A stretch of 64,000 nucleotides of DNA from DASSUW01 sp963811895 (GTDB lineage Bacteria; Actinomycetota; Thermoleophilia; Solirubrobacterales; Solirubrobacteraceae). A model generated the notes under the pieces. That model saw only the letters and a list, made by a program, of their open reading frames with translations. It was not told the DNA's origin and did no database searches. How positions within the stretch are numbered: position 1 is the first letter of the stretch; the number at the start of each line of letters is the position of its first letter. The translations under genes were made by a program, and so were the position numbers. Where the stretch lies: assembly GCA_963811895.1 (NCBI GenBank), contig CAWETE010000013.1, positions 1 to 64,000 on the forward strand, read 5' to 3'. This document shows positions 1 through 8,420 of the stretch, in pieces.

Positions 1-40
1 GCGCCGGCCGCGAGGCAACCGAGCCGCGCTATCGCGTTCA

Positions 41-1683
41 CGCGAGGCTGTCGCGCAAAGCAGCGAGTTCGGCGAATCGCCCACACTTTCCCGGCCTCTG
101 TCGCGGGGCGATCCCTTACCGGCAGGCCCGGCCGACTCCGGGTAAGGGTGCCACTCCTGGCGTCCGACGCGTTTAAGACGATTCTGTGATGGGGCAGAAC
201 TTCATCGCTTGTGATCGTGAGCAGTCGTTCTTGATGCCGCCGGACGTGCGTGAGTGGTTGCCGGAGGGTCATCTGGCGTGGTTTGTCATCGACGCGGTCG
301 GCGAGCTGGATTTGTCGGCGTTCTATCGCGCTTACCGGTCCGACGGTCATGGCCGCGCGGCCTATGAGCCGGCGATGATGGTCGCGCTGTTGCTCTACGC
401 GTACGCGCGCGGGATGCGGTCCTCGCGAGCGATCGAGCGGGCCTGTGAAGAGGACGTCGCCTATCGCGTGATCGCCGCTCATCAGCGGCCCGATCACGCG
501 ACGATCGCGCGGTTCGTCGAGCGCCATCAAGAGGCGCTGGCTGGCCTGTTCGGGGCGGTGCTGGGACTGTGCGCGCGGGCGGGGCTGGCGACGGTCGGGG
601 TGATCGCGATCGACGGCACGAAGGTGCTCGCCAACGCGAGCCGCGACGCGAACCTGGACTACGAGCAGATCGCGCGCGAGATCCTCGCGGACGCGCGGGC
701 CGTCGACGCGGCCGAGGATGAGGCGTTCGGTGAGGCGCGCGGCGATGAGCTGCCGCCGGAGCTGGCCAATCCGCAGGGACGACGCAAGTGGCTGCGCGAA
801 GCCCAACGTCGACTCGACGAGCAGCGCAGCGAGCAGGCCCGGCCGGTCGAGCGCTCACGGCCGGCGCGGCTCAAGGACGCCAAGCGCCGCTTGGACGAGG
901 AGCTCTGGACCGAGTGCCGCGCCAACGCGGCCTACGAGGACTACCGGGCCCAGGGGCGGATGAAGAACGGCCGGCGCTTCGGCGCACCGCCGAAGCCCTA
1001 CACGCCGCCAGCGACACCGGAGGGCACGATCAACGTCACCGATCCGGACTCGCGGGTCGTCAAAGGGTTGCGCGGGTTCATCCAGGGCTACAACGCCCAG
1101 GCCGTCACCAACGAGCAGCAGGTCGTGCTCGCTGCCGATGTCATGGTCGCCTCACCGGACTTCGGGCACCTGGAGCCGATGCTCTGCGCCGCCGAGCGCG
1201 AACTCGCCATCGCCGGCGTCAGTGACACACCGCAGGTGGTGCTCGCCGATGCGGGCTACTGGCACCACGAGCAGATGGAGCGCATCGTCGATCGCGGGAT
1301 CGCTGTCCTGATCCCGCCCGATTCCAGTCGCCGCAAGGGCGCCCGCCCGGGCTGGGACGGCGGCCTTTACGCGTTCATGCGGCGCGTGCTCGCTACCGAG
1401 CAAGGGGGCGAGCTCTACGGCAAACGCCAGCCGATGATCGAGCCCGTCTTCGGCGACATGAAGTTCAACCGCGGCCTGGGCCGCTTGCACCGACGCGGCA
1501 GGGCCGCCGCCCGCACCGAATGGCGCCTGATCACCGCCACTCACAACCTCCTCAAGCTCTACCGGCACACCCTGACGCCCGCCGCGGCCTGAAAGGTCGG
1601 GCCGCGCTTCCGCGAAGGCGCCTGCCGCGGCCCATCACCGACCAGCGCCGCGCCGACCCGCACCTTTACGCGACAGCCTCACG
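41..1683 (+). mobile_element. IS1182-like insertion sequence with candidate terminal inverted repeats
   Basis: The element carries one intact transposase gene. Bases 41-60 (CGCGAGGCTGTCGCGCAAAG) match the reverse complement of 1664-1683 at 18 of 20 positions, and weaker similarity continues inward. These are taken as the terminal inverted repeats. A direct copy of the core TGTCGCGCAAAGC lies just outside the right end at about 1690-1702, so the exact boundary is uncertain and no clean target duplication could be assigned. The family assignment comes from the transposase. Confidence 0.65.
186..1592 (+). CDS. IS1182-family (DUF772/IS5-superfamily) DDE transposase, intact
   Basis: This 468-residue protein catalyses cut-and-paste movement of the surrounding element. 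The N-terminal third is the DUF772-type transposase domain, with a DNA-binding helical region ending around PDHATIARFVERHQ. The DDE catalytic residues are visible: Asp in VIAIDGTKVLANAS (about residue 143), Asp in VVLADAGYW, and Glu in PMIEPVFGDMKFNRG near the C-terminus. A charged, Arg/Glu-rich insertion (about residues 165-260) separates the first Asp from the rest, as is usual for IS1182 members. The start is GTG 186 or the adjacent ATG 189, with no strong ribosome site. Length and motifs are complete, so the gene is probably functional. It is the only undamaged transposase in the window. Confidence 0.9.
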   Translation: MMGQNFIACDREQSFLMPPDVREWLPEGHLAWFVIDAVGELDLSAFYRAYRSDGHGRAAYEPAMMVALLLYAYARGMRSSRAIERACEEDVAYRVIAAHQRPDHATIARFVERHQEALAGLFGAVLGLCARAGLATVGVIAIDGTKVLANASRDANLDYEQIAREILADARAVDAAEDEAFGEARGDELPPELANPQGRRKWLREAQRRLDEQRSEQARPVERSRPARLKDAKRRLDEELWTECRANAAYEDYRAQGRMKNGRRFGAPPKPYTPPATPEGTINVTDPDSRVVKGLRGFIQGYNAQAVTNEQQVVLAADVMVASPDFGHLEPMLCAAERELAIAGVSDTPQVVLADAGYWHHEQMERIVDRGIAVLIPPDSSRRKGARPGWDGGLYAFMRRVLATEQGGELYGKRQPMIEPVFGDMKFNRGLGRLHRRGRAAARTEWRLITATHNLLKLYRHTLTPAAA

Positions 1684-1789
1684 CCTGCTTGTCGCGCAAA
1701 GCGGCACCCAGACCGCGCCCTCGACGCACTTTTCGCACGGAAGGCGAGGCGGGGCAGCCGGCGTGGAACGCGCCGGCTCCCCCGTACGC

Positions 1790-2287
1790 CTATGCGGCGG
1801 CGGGTTGCACTCGCGCTCGCATCTCCGCTGTCGCCGACGTGCCGTTGCGAACCGCCCGGTCACAGAAGACGGCCCAAAGCGCGCCGAAGGTCACCGTCAT
1901 CGACGCCGTGATGGCGCCTGAGATGGCCCAACCGACGAGTGGGAAGAAGTTCAAGATCTCGGCGAGCAGGCCTTCCGTGAGCTTGATGCTCACGTACGCG
2001 ACCCCGCCCCCGACTGCCACCGCGACGCCAGTCTGCTGCAGCATGCTCCGCAGGCTCTCCTCGTCGAGTTCCTCGTCGAAGTACACCTGGTAGATGTTTG
2101 AGAAGACCAAGGCATCCGCGAGGCCGACGATGACAGGCTTACCGAGCTCGAGCCCAGGTGTCGGCGCTGCCGACACGGCTCCCGTGCCGCCCGCGGCCGC
2201 GAGAAGGATTCCGATGGCTTTCCGCCGCTTCTTGGCCAACGAGCGTCTGGTCGCGCCTGGCGGGATTGGATAGGTGGGTTCGCCCAT
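1790..2287 (-). CDS. DUF697-like membrane protein of unknown function
   Basis: This is a 165-residue protein. The start ATG at 2287 is chosen because GGAGGT sits five bases upstream; a longer frame runs 90 bases further but lacks a ribosome site. A basic N-terminus (about residues 12-22, rich in Arg and Lys) leads into a hydrophobic alanine/glycine segment. An acidic amphipathic stretch follows (FDEELDEESLRSMLQQ), then two more hydrophobic segments (about 85-105 and 115-150). The pattern of an acidic helix followed by glycine-rich membrane helices resembles the DUF697/YcjF family seen beside GTPases. No GTPase gene is adjacent, so the function is unknown. It lies about 100 bp from the end of the IS1182-like element, convergent with the transposase. 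Confidence 0.65.
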   Translation of the reverse strand: MGEPTYPIPPGATRRSLAKKRRKAIGILLAAAGGTGAVSAAPTPGLELGKPVIVGLADALVFSNIYQVYFDEELDEESLRSMLQQTGVAVAVGGGVAYVSIKLTEGLLAEILNFFPLVGWAISGAITASMTVTFGALWAVFCDRAVRNGTSATAEMRARVQPAAA

Positions 2288-2826
2288 GGCGACCTCCGTA
2301 CCTCGACGGTGTGTGACGCGACGGTCGCCGGCCTCGTGTCGGCCTTCGTGACTCGATGCCGGCTCCGTCTTACGCAAGGACGCCGGGTTGATCGACGTAT
2401 TCCATCGGCCACGACGCTCGATCGACCCGCGCCGCGCTTAGACCCATGTGTGCTGGACGCCGCTCGCCTTCACAAAGCAGCTCACCTGGATCAGCGTTGC
2501 CGACGTGGTGCTGTGGCATAGCTAGTGAGCCGAGTGCGGCGCCCTACCCGGACCCACCAACCCCCGTCGCTGTTTGGCCCTGGCGGTGCCTTCCCGACAG
2601 CTTTCATTGCGTACAGCGCGCATGCGTTACCGGGAAAGCAGGGCTTGCCGGCCGCGTCGATGCCGGTCACGCCACGGCCGCGCCTCGGGGAAGCGGTCAG
2701 GCGCCAAGCTCGCCGGTCGTGGGAATGTTCGAGTGCCGCTGGCGTCGTTCGATGCGATCGAGAGCCGAAGGCTTCGAGTGTGGCCAGCACTAAGCGCTCG
2801 AGAGCCTTCGAGAAAGGCGGACAGCA
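2288..2826. other. Gene-free stretch (539 bp)
   Basis: Reading frames here overlap on both strands, have no ribosome sites and show poor codon bias. The left end must hold the promoter of the DUF697-like gene and the right end that of the zinc-finger gene. I see no RNA gene or clear repeat. Confidence 0.5.
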
Positions 2827-3240
2827 ATGGCCATCAAACTCGCACGGGCCGCCAGGTTCATGGGCGAACTGGCCGTCGAGGTCATGAAACAGAGCGCTGA
2901 GACTGCCGAGCAACGCAAATGTAGCGGTGGTCGGATGCCACCGGCGCCCGCGACGAACGAGGTGCATGGGTCGACCCCGCCGCCCCAGGCTCCTCGTGCG
3001 CCCCAGCGATCCCGAGCAGCCGCCGATGCGCGTGTTGAGCCCCGCTCTAATTGGGAGTGCCCTACATGTCGCGGTAAGCGATTTCTATACCGCAACTGCT
3101 CCGCGTGTGACGGCAAGGGATTCCACTACACCGGCGTCAACTACGCGGGTACGGCGTCAATAACGACGCCATGCGGATGCTCAGGCGGGCACATCAAGAC
3201 CCTGTGTCCTCGGTGCGGGGGAACGGGACGGTTGGTCTGA
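2827..3240 (+). CDS. Small protein with DnaJ-type CxxCxGxG zinc-finger
   Basis: This is a 137-residue protein. The N-terminal 30 residues form an amphipathic helix, followed by a Pro/Ala-rich linker (about 36-72). The C-terminal half contains the cysteine-rich region of DnaJ: CPTCRGKR, CSACDGKG, a degenerate CGCSGG and CPRCGGTG. That is four Cys-pair motifs able to bind two zinc ions. There is no J domain, so it is not a chaperone partner in the usual sense. Such stand-alone modules may bind unfolded protein or act as disulfide/zinc chaperones (inference). An AAAGG lies nine bases before the ATG. There are no operon partners, and codon use is less GC-biased than in genes further right. Confidence 0.75.
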   Translation: MAIKLARAARFMGELAVEVMKQSAETAEQRKCSGGRMPPAPATNEVHGSTPPPQAPRAPQRSRAAADARVEPRSNWECPTCRGKRFLYRNCSACDGKGFHYTGVNYAGTASITTPCGCSGGHIKTLCPRCGGTGRLV

Positions 3241-3577
3241 GGACCAGCGGATCTGAGTGCCCAGCGAGTTTCGGAGTCACTCGTGCGCGGAACCATCTCA
3301 TGCCGTACCTGTCTGGCGACTAGGGCGCGCGAGATCCTGCTTGGGCGGAGTCAGACGGTGAGGCGTGGCCGATGGTCTTTGTCGTTTGCCGTAGGACGCA
3401 GGTGCCGCTCGCTGCCGGATCTCGCGCGAAGCAGCACTCAGGCGCCGCTGTGGCTGGGTAGCGCAGGTAGGCGAATGCGCTGGTGCGCCGGCGGGCTCCG
3501 CCCGGGACGACGGCCCTCGACGGGCAACGCGCTTGGGGACACGGTCCCGACGCAAGTCGACGTATCAGGAGGAGGTC
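3241..3577. other. Gene-free stretch (337 bp) before a strong ribosome site
   Basis: No frame here has a convincing start or codon bias. It ends with a long Shine-Dalgarno run (AGGAGGAGG at 3567-3575) that sets the GTG start of the next gene. Confidence 0.5.
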
Positions 3578-4132
3578 GTGAGGGCTCCAATAGCCGTGAC
3601 CACTTGGCGATCAAGCCTCAGGCTCGCGCCCGCAGTCATCGTCGCGGCGCTCATCGCGACCGGCTCGACGGTCGTCACCGCTCCGCCGGCACACGCCCTG
3701 CCGCCGATCCCGCACCCTCACCCCCCTCCCGTCCGGCCACCGATCCATCCGTTGCCTCACCAGGCGCCGGAGCCGGGCCCCGCGGTGGACGACATCATCC
3801 CGGAGCCGCGCCCGAGCAACGATCCGAACGAGTACGACCCGCCCGATATGAGCGTGCCGCCGGGCATCGCGCCGCGCGGCACTCTGCAGCCCGCCGATGA
3901 TCGCGACGGCGGGGACGGCAGCACCGGTAGCGACGCGTCCCCGGACGACGCGCTGAACCACGCCAGCGGCGGTGGAAGCAGGGATACCGACACGGTGCCG
4001 ACCGGCACGTCGCAGTATCCCAGCGACGGCGACAACAACAACGGCGGCCTGGACGTGAAATCACTCGGGCTCATCGGAGGCGTCCTCATGAGCCTGACCT
4101 CGCTCGTGATGTGGCTCAGACGCCGGACGTGA
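3578..4132 (+). CDS. Secreted or surface-anchored proline-rich protein
   Basis: This is a 184-residue protein. The start is GTG 3578, placed by the AGGAGGAGG run immediately upstream rather than by the longer open frame. An Arg-containing N-terminus and a hydrophobic core (about residues 12-36, ending in AHA) make a signal peptide. A Pro/His-rich segment follows (about 38-60), then a low-complexity region rich in Asp, Gly, Ser and Pro (about 70-155), and a C-terminal hydrophobic helix ending in WLRRRT. This topology resembles a cell-surface protein held by a C-terminal membrane anchor. No enzymatic domain is recognisable. The stop overlaps the possible start of the next gene, suggesting co-expression. 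Confidence 0.7.
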   Translation: MRAPIAVTTWRSSLRLAPAVIVAALIATGSTVVTAPPAHALPPIPHPHPPPVRPPIHPLPHQAPEPGPAVDDIIPEPRPSNDPNEYDPPDMSVPPGIAPRGTLQPADDRDGGDGSTGSDASPDDALNHASGGGSRDTDTVPTGTSQYPSDGDNNNGGLDVKSLGLIGGVLMSLTSLVMWLRRRT

Positions 4133-4740
4133 CACCGAAGGTGCGATCGGACATGTCTCAGTTCATCGGGCTGTTCGGCGTCGACCAACGCCGCAGGCGA
4201 CAGCTCTACACCGACAAGTACTCCCACGTCCTCGTCGTCTTCGACACAGAACTCATCCTCGTCGAGGCGGCACCGCGACGGGACTACATCGCTGCGACAG
4301 CGCACCGCGTACCGCTTCCGATACCGGGTCGGACGGCCGCGACAGCACTCCTGCGAATCGCACCCAAGTTCGGTTCTCTGAAGAGGAGCATCGCGGAACT
4401 CGAGCCGCTGACGTCCGAGACGCTGGCCGCGGTCTATCCGGGCCGGGTCCGCCGCGTTTGGAAGGACCAGGTCCAGTCCGCAGTCCTCAAGGGCAACATC
4501 CGCGCCGATCTCAAGATCGAGTACGAGAGCGATACGTACGGCAGGCCGATGGAACTCAAGTTCACCATTTCACTCACGGAAGACACCGAGGAAGTTCACG
4601 TCGCGCTCTCGACCATGCTGGGCGACCGATTCCGCGTTGCCCGCCGAAGCCCTCTCGCCGCTGTCATGGATGCGCTGTCGGCGGCACACACCGCGAACGA
4701 CATCGGTCACGACCTCGCCCCAACGCGCTCCAACGGCTAG
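4111..4740 (+). CDS. Hypothetical cytoplasmic protein
   Basis: This protein has up to 209 residues. GTG 4111 overlaps the previous gene by 22 bp. ATG 4153 (MSQFIGLFGVDQ, 195 residues) is an equally good start with a weak GAAGG upstream. The sequence has a beta-rich N-terminal half (YTDKYSHVLVVFDTELILVEAA) that resembles domains handling a dipstick-like beta sheet, a central helical stretch, and a second beta region (DLKIEYESD, ELKFTISLTED). There are no membrane segments, signal or catalytic motif. I do not recognise the family. Its coupling to the proline-rich surface protein is the only functional hint. Confidence 0.6.
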   Translation: MAQTPDVTPKVRSDMSQFIGLFGVDQRRRRQLYTDKYSHVLVVFDTELILVEAAPRRDYIAATAHRVPLPIPGRTAATALLRIAPKFGSLKRSIAELEPLTSETLAAVYPGRVRRVWKDQVQSAVLKGNIRADLKIEYESDTYGRPMELKFTISLTEDTEEVHVALSTMLGDRFRVARRSPLAAVMDALSAAHTANDIGHDLAPTRSNG

Positions 4741-5651
4741 CGCGCCGACCACCAGGCGCGCAAGGACCTGAACAACACTCACGCGGCGATGCTGCTGGTT
4801 CGCATCACGGCAAGACGTCCGCAAGGGAGGAGGCTGTCCTGTGAATCGACGCCGCGTCGTGGAAGGATGGCTCTACGCCTCACTTGCTGTCGCGGGTCGA
4901 TGCGAGTAGCCCCCTCCACGGGCGGTGCCAACGCCAAGGGAGGCTTGACGGTATGCCCGTTCGGATTCTCATCCCTCAAGGGCGGCGGGCCGCCAGGGAC
5001 GCTGGCGCCGGCGATTTACGCGATGTACAGCGGCGAAGCGCCGGTATGTCGCGTACGTCGGGGTCGGCGATGATCTTGCCGTCGTGTGACGCAGCATCTC
5101 GTCGATCGCAACAGCAGCGTCACCACGGGCACCGGAGCGGTGGGTCTGCATCCGGATGAAGTTCGCTCGGTTGAGTGGTGGGAGCACGCGGTGTTCTCGG
5201 ACCGGATCGAGCTGGCGGCAGGGCGGCGGTCACATCCACCCGGCCTCGCCGGCAGTAACGATGGATTCCGCTCTGGCGTGATGGGAGCGACACGACGAAC
5301 GCCCATGGAGTGCTCCTTCGCGGAAGGCAGCAGTCGCGGTGCAGCTATCGCCTTCCATGCAACGCAGCACTCCCGCGTTCCCGCGGGAACGCTTTGCTTC
5401 GACTGCTGCTTTGCGCAACGAGCGATAGCCCGCCGCGGATGAGCCGCAGTATCGGCTCTGCCTCGATGCAGCAGGGAGACAACGGGTGCGCCGCTGGTCG
5501 CCGTGACTAGCGCTGGCTGTCCGGACAGACACGCGGTGGGCCATAGGTGAGGGCCCTCCCTCTTCCCGAGCGGGCGATCAGCGCACCAACTGCGTCGCCA
5601 CCGTCCGAACGACACCGCGCAGCGAATCGATAGCAGCGGTCGCGTCTGGCG
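4741..5651. other. Gene-free stretch (911 bp) with a large palindromic repeat
   Basis: Overlapping frames on both strands lack ribosome sites and family-like sequence. The main recognisable structure is the imperfect palindrome at 5344-5429, described separately. The stretch may include decayed mobile DNA. Confidence 0.5.
5344..5429. repeat. 86-bp imperfect palindrome with perfect 18-bp core
   Basis: The outer ends read GCTATCGC (5344-5351) and GCGATAGC (5422-5429). The arms share GCAACGCAGCA/GCAAAGCAGCA-like sequence on opposite strands. The centre is the perfect palindrome GCGTTCCCGCGGGAACGC (5375-5392). The 16-bp core recurs at 30181 and 37649. Arm-like pieces recur at 28-63 and 6286-6305 (GCTATCGCTTTGCGCGCAAC). 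It is probably a dispersed intergenic repeat able to fold as a hairpin. Confidence 0.6.
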
Positions 5652-6141
5652 CTACTTGGATGTCCGCCGAATCGCGGTGGCTATCGCCCGCAGCAGCTCG
5701 ACGCCGGCGTCGCTCAAGTCCCGGACCAACGCGCGAGTGATCTGAACCATGAAGTCATGCAGCGCTTCCCTGACTTGCGGGTTCGATCGAATGAGTTCTG
5801 ACAAACGCGTCGCTATCCACGGTCCGCGCTTCGACATCGGTCCGTGCGCGCGCCAACACCATTCGCGGCTGCTCGTCCAGGACTGCCGTTTCGCCAAATA
5901 CTTCTCCCGGCTTCCTCGTACTCAAGAGCTCTTCACCGTCGCCCGACGGCACGACGAGATCCACGTCTCCTTGGATGACCACGAAGAGCTCCGTCGGCGC
6001 CGAGCCAAGGTCGTAGATGACTTCGCCGGCGGTATATCGCGGACTTTGAACCGACGGCTCGAGCTGCTCCAGCTCCTGTGGCGTCAGCGAAGCGAATAGC
6101 GAACATGACGCCAGCGCATCGCTGGCTCGCTCCCTGGACAT
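5652..6141 (-). pseudogene. Cyclic-nucleotide-binding (CRP-like sensor) protein, frameshifted
   Basis: Translation from ATG 6141 (GAGGAGG six bases upstream) gives a cNMP-binding beta-barrel domain. It includes an N-terminal helix (SLFASLTPQELEQLEP), GEVIYDLGSAPTELFVVIQGDVDLVV, and the phosphate-binding-cassette region GEVFGETAVLDEQPRMVLARA. The frame then runs off. The natural continuation (ELIRSNPQVREALHDF to the end at 5652) lies in another frame, and joining the two near 5797-5804 restores a normal domain plus a C-terminal helix. No DNA-binding domain follows, so the intact product would be a stand-alone cAMP/cGMP sensor of about 160 residues. One extra base explains the break, so a sequencing error is as likely as a mutation. 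Confidence 0.7.
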
Positions 6142-6540
6142 TTCAGTCCTCCTCTCGCTCAACAACTTCTCACCATTACGGCGTAGTCGCAAGCAGAACG
6201 GACGGCCAGATGCGGAGCGGGTGATCGGCTGCGGGCTTCAGGCGTCTGAGCGGCGCCCGTGAGGGCCGACCCTGCCGCAGGCGGCGCTATCGCTTTGCGC
6301 GCAACGCGACAGCCGGGACGCGTCAGAGCTGGCTATCGCGTCTGCCGCAAGCAGCACTGCTCCGTGGACTGGCTCCCGCCTGCGCTGCCACTGAGGTTCG
6401 AAGGCGGCAACAGGAAGCCGTCAGGGCGGCGCTGGTGGCCGTTCGCGTTCGTTCATCCCGATCGCCGCGCGCGCCACCGCCGCTTGACGAGGCATTGCGC
6501 CCGCCGCGACCCCGTGGCAACCTCTGGACCGGAGTAGGCG
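6142..6540. other. Gene-free stretch (399 bp) between divergent genes
   Basis: This holds the promoters of the flanking divergent genes. A piece of the dispersed repeat lies at 6286-6305, followed by GCTATCGCG at about 6333. No coding frame is convincing. Confidence 0.45.
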
Positions 6541-6981
6541 ATGGCATCTGTAAGAGCCACGCGGGTGCTCGTGGTCGCGAATCGCACGGCGGCTACGCCC
6601 TGGCTGCTGCAAGAGATCGAGCGGCGGTCGAAGGGCGGTGCGTGTGAATTCGCGTTGCTCGTTCCGCCGACGGGCGGGCGGCATCCTGACTGGACGCTGG
6701 ACGTCGCGCTGTCGCACGTGGAGCAGGCCGCAGGCCAGCGCGTACAGACGGTGGAATGCGATCGGGATTGCATCGGCGCGGTACGGCGTGCGCTAAGTGA
6801 GCAGCCCTTCGACGAAGTGCTCGTCTCGACGCGTCCGCCGCCTGGCCCGAAGTGGCTGAATCCCCAGCCGTTGCGCTGGCTGGACGAGCTAGGCGTTCCC
6901 GTGACGGCGGTGGTCTTGGGCCAGAGAGCACGGCTCGATCGCGGCGTGCTGAAGGTTCGCTGGGACAACAGCGGTCCCTGA
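6541..6981 (+). CDS. Universal-stress-like (HUP-fold) hypothetical protein
   Basis: This is a 146-residue protein. ATG 6541 has GGAG six bases upstream. It opens with a beta strand and small loop (TRVLVVANRTAATPWLLQEI), then alternates strands and helices: FALLVPP, DVALSHVEQAAGQRVQTVE, and FDEVLVSTRPPPGPKWLNPQPLRWLDELGVPVTAVVL. This is the Rossmann-like order of the universal stress superfamily, but the ATP-binding G-2x-G-9x-G(S/T) motif is absent. It is probably a degenerate, non-ATP-binding member. The fold assignment is by pattern only. It is monocistronic and divergent from the cNMP-binding gene. Confidence 0.6.
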   Translation: MASVRATRVLVVANRTAATPWLLQEIERRSKGGACEFALLVPPTGGRHPDWTLDVALSHVEQAAGQRVQTVECDRDCIGAVRRALSEQPFDEVLVSTRPPPGPKWLNPQPLRWLDELGVPVTAVVLGQRARLDRGVLKVRWDNSGP

Positions 6982-7438
6982 GCGTCACCACTGCCGGATC
7001 GATCTGACGTGAGTAGCGCCTTGCGCGAATATCAGCGTCGGCCGGGGGTGCCGCACGACAGTCGTGCCTGCATGGCCACGGCGGTCGTCACGCGAGCGGA
7101 AACCAGCGTCATCGTCCGACTCATCGAGCTCGGCGGCGAGCACGCGAAGGACGGCTCTATCAGCGGGGATTTCGAGCGGCGGGTCCTGTGCCGCAAGCGC
7201 CCGCTCGACAATCTCCTCCGGCGCGCTTGTCACAGCGGCCGTCCTCGGTCTAGCGCTCGTCCCCCAGGAGAGCAGCAGCCCAGCTACCGGCGATTGGGGT
7301 TGGGCGCTCTTGCCCGGTGCTCCGTCACTCGCGCTCGGCTGGCTAGCTGTCGCGTTGTGGCGAGAGTGGGACTGATCGACTGGCTGCCGAGCGGACGTCG
7401 AGGTGACTCACTATCGAGCTTGCCTCAATGCGCCTGGG
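6982..7438. other. Stretch (457 bp) without a confidently supported gene
   Basis: A minus-strand frame from GTG 7233 (82 residues, acidic middle) and a plus-strand frame ending at 7375 with a hydrophobic C-terminal tail overlap here. Neither has a ribosome site or a known family. The plus-strand tail lacks a start and may be a remnant of a membrane protein. Confidence 0.35.
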
Positions 7439-8014
7439 TCAATGGAGAGTGGGTCGGTAGATGAGCTCTTGGATGTGCCGGTCGAGCGTCCGGTGCTCGA
7501 CCAGCTCCAGGTCGAAGTCGGCCGCACCCTGGAAGATCGGGTCCAGCCCGGTCTGACCGGTGATGACGGGGAAGAGCGTGACCTGCAGGCGGTCGACGAG
7601 GCCGGCAGCCATCAGCGCCCGGTTCATCGACAGGCTGCCGTGCGAGCGCAACGGCACTTCGGACTCCTCCTTGAGCCGGGCGACGACGTCGACGGCGTCA
7701 CCGCTCACGAGGGTCGCGTCCGGCCAGTCGAGGGGGCCTTCGAGCGTCGTCGACACAACCGTTGCCGGCAGGTTCCTCATCCGAGTGACCCAGGGGTCTC
7801 GCACTTCGGACTCCTCGGTGCTCGTCGCCAGCATCCGCGCGAATGCCCGATACGTGTTGGCCCCGAGGACCATCCGCTGCTCCGCGCCGTATTGGGCAAG
7901 GCGGTGGTCGAGCAACTCGGGGCCTTGCTTGCCCCAGTACCCGGTCCAGTCGCCACTGGCGGCGCCGTAGCCGTCGAGGCTGGAAAAGATGTCGAACGTG
8001 TAGGTAGCGGCCAT
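7439..8014 (-). CDS. Dihydrofolate-reductase-fold (RibD C-terminal-like) protein
   Basis: This is a 191-residue protein from ATG 8014 (ATG 8047 is the alternative; neither has a good ribosome site). The N-terminus TYTFDIFSSLDGYGA is the classic first strand and loop of the RibD-C/DHFR family. RMVLGANTYRAFARML, ATVVSTTL and a C-terminal YRP strand follow the same fold. NADPH-dependent reduction of a pterin- or flavin-like substrate is the family activity, but the true substrate of such orphan members is usually unknown. A second member is at 15622-16173. It appears monocistronic. Confidence 0.8.
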   Translation of the reverse strand: MAATYTFDIFSSLDGYGAASGDWTGYWGKQGPELLDHRLAQYGAEQRMVLGANTYRAFARMLATSTEESEVRDPWVTRMRNLPATVVSTTLEGPLDWPDATLVSGDAVDVVARLKEESEVPLRSHGSLSMNRALMAAGLVDRLQVTLFPVITGQTGLDPIFQGAADFDLELVEHRTLDRHIQELIYRPTLH

Positions 8015-8420
8015 GTCGACAAGACCGGACCGCCGCACCGAACTCATCGGTCGCAAGTTCGGGACTTCTACACGTCGGCGCCGGCGCGGGCGCCCTCGGC
8101 GACCGCGTCGAGCAGCGTACGTGCTGCAAGTGCGTCGCCGGCCACCACGAGGCGGAGCTTCAGCTGGTCGCGGAGGGGCGTTACCAGCATGACCTGGTCG
8201 CCGCCGCGCGCCGGCAGGACGGCGCCGCCGCACTGGCGGTGTCCGATGCCTCCCTCGACAACGCGACGCAGCGCATCAGGGCGCTCCTGGCCGCCCAGAA
8301 GGCCGAGGATGGCGCCGGCGCCCTCTGAGTACGTGCACTGACACGAACTTGCGTTCTCCTCCACCGCGTGGTTAGCGTGGCTCTGGGCCGCGTCCAGACG
8401 AGACGGAGGAGCAGGACTCG
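8015..8420. other. Ambiguous region (406 bp) with coding-like composition but no start
   Basis: Between about 8070 and 8328 both the plus frame ending TGA 8326-8328 (tail LDNATQRIRALLAAQKAEDG) and the mirrored minus frame ending at 8068 have strongly G/C-ended codons. The plus frame has no start codon, so it may be the 3' remnant of a lost gene. The last 80 bp hold the promoter and ribosome site (GGAGGAG) of the ABC ATPase gene. Confidence 0.35.

Noticed and set aside
5086..5442. Plus-strand frame of 118 residues across the palindromic repeat
   Set aside because: It covers the 86-bp imperfect palindrome, has no ribosome site and has no family-like sequence.
6985..7233. Minus-strand frame of 82 residues from GTG 7233
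   Set aside because: No ribosome site, moderate codon bias only, and an overlapping plus-strand frame. Kept as an unexplained stretch.
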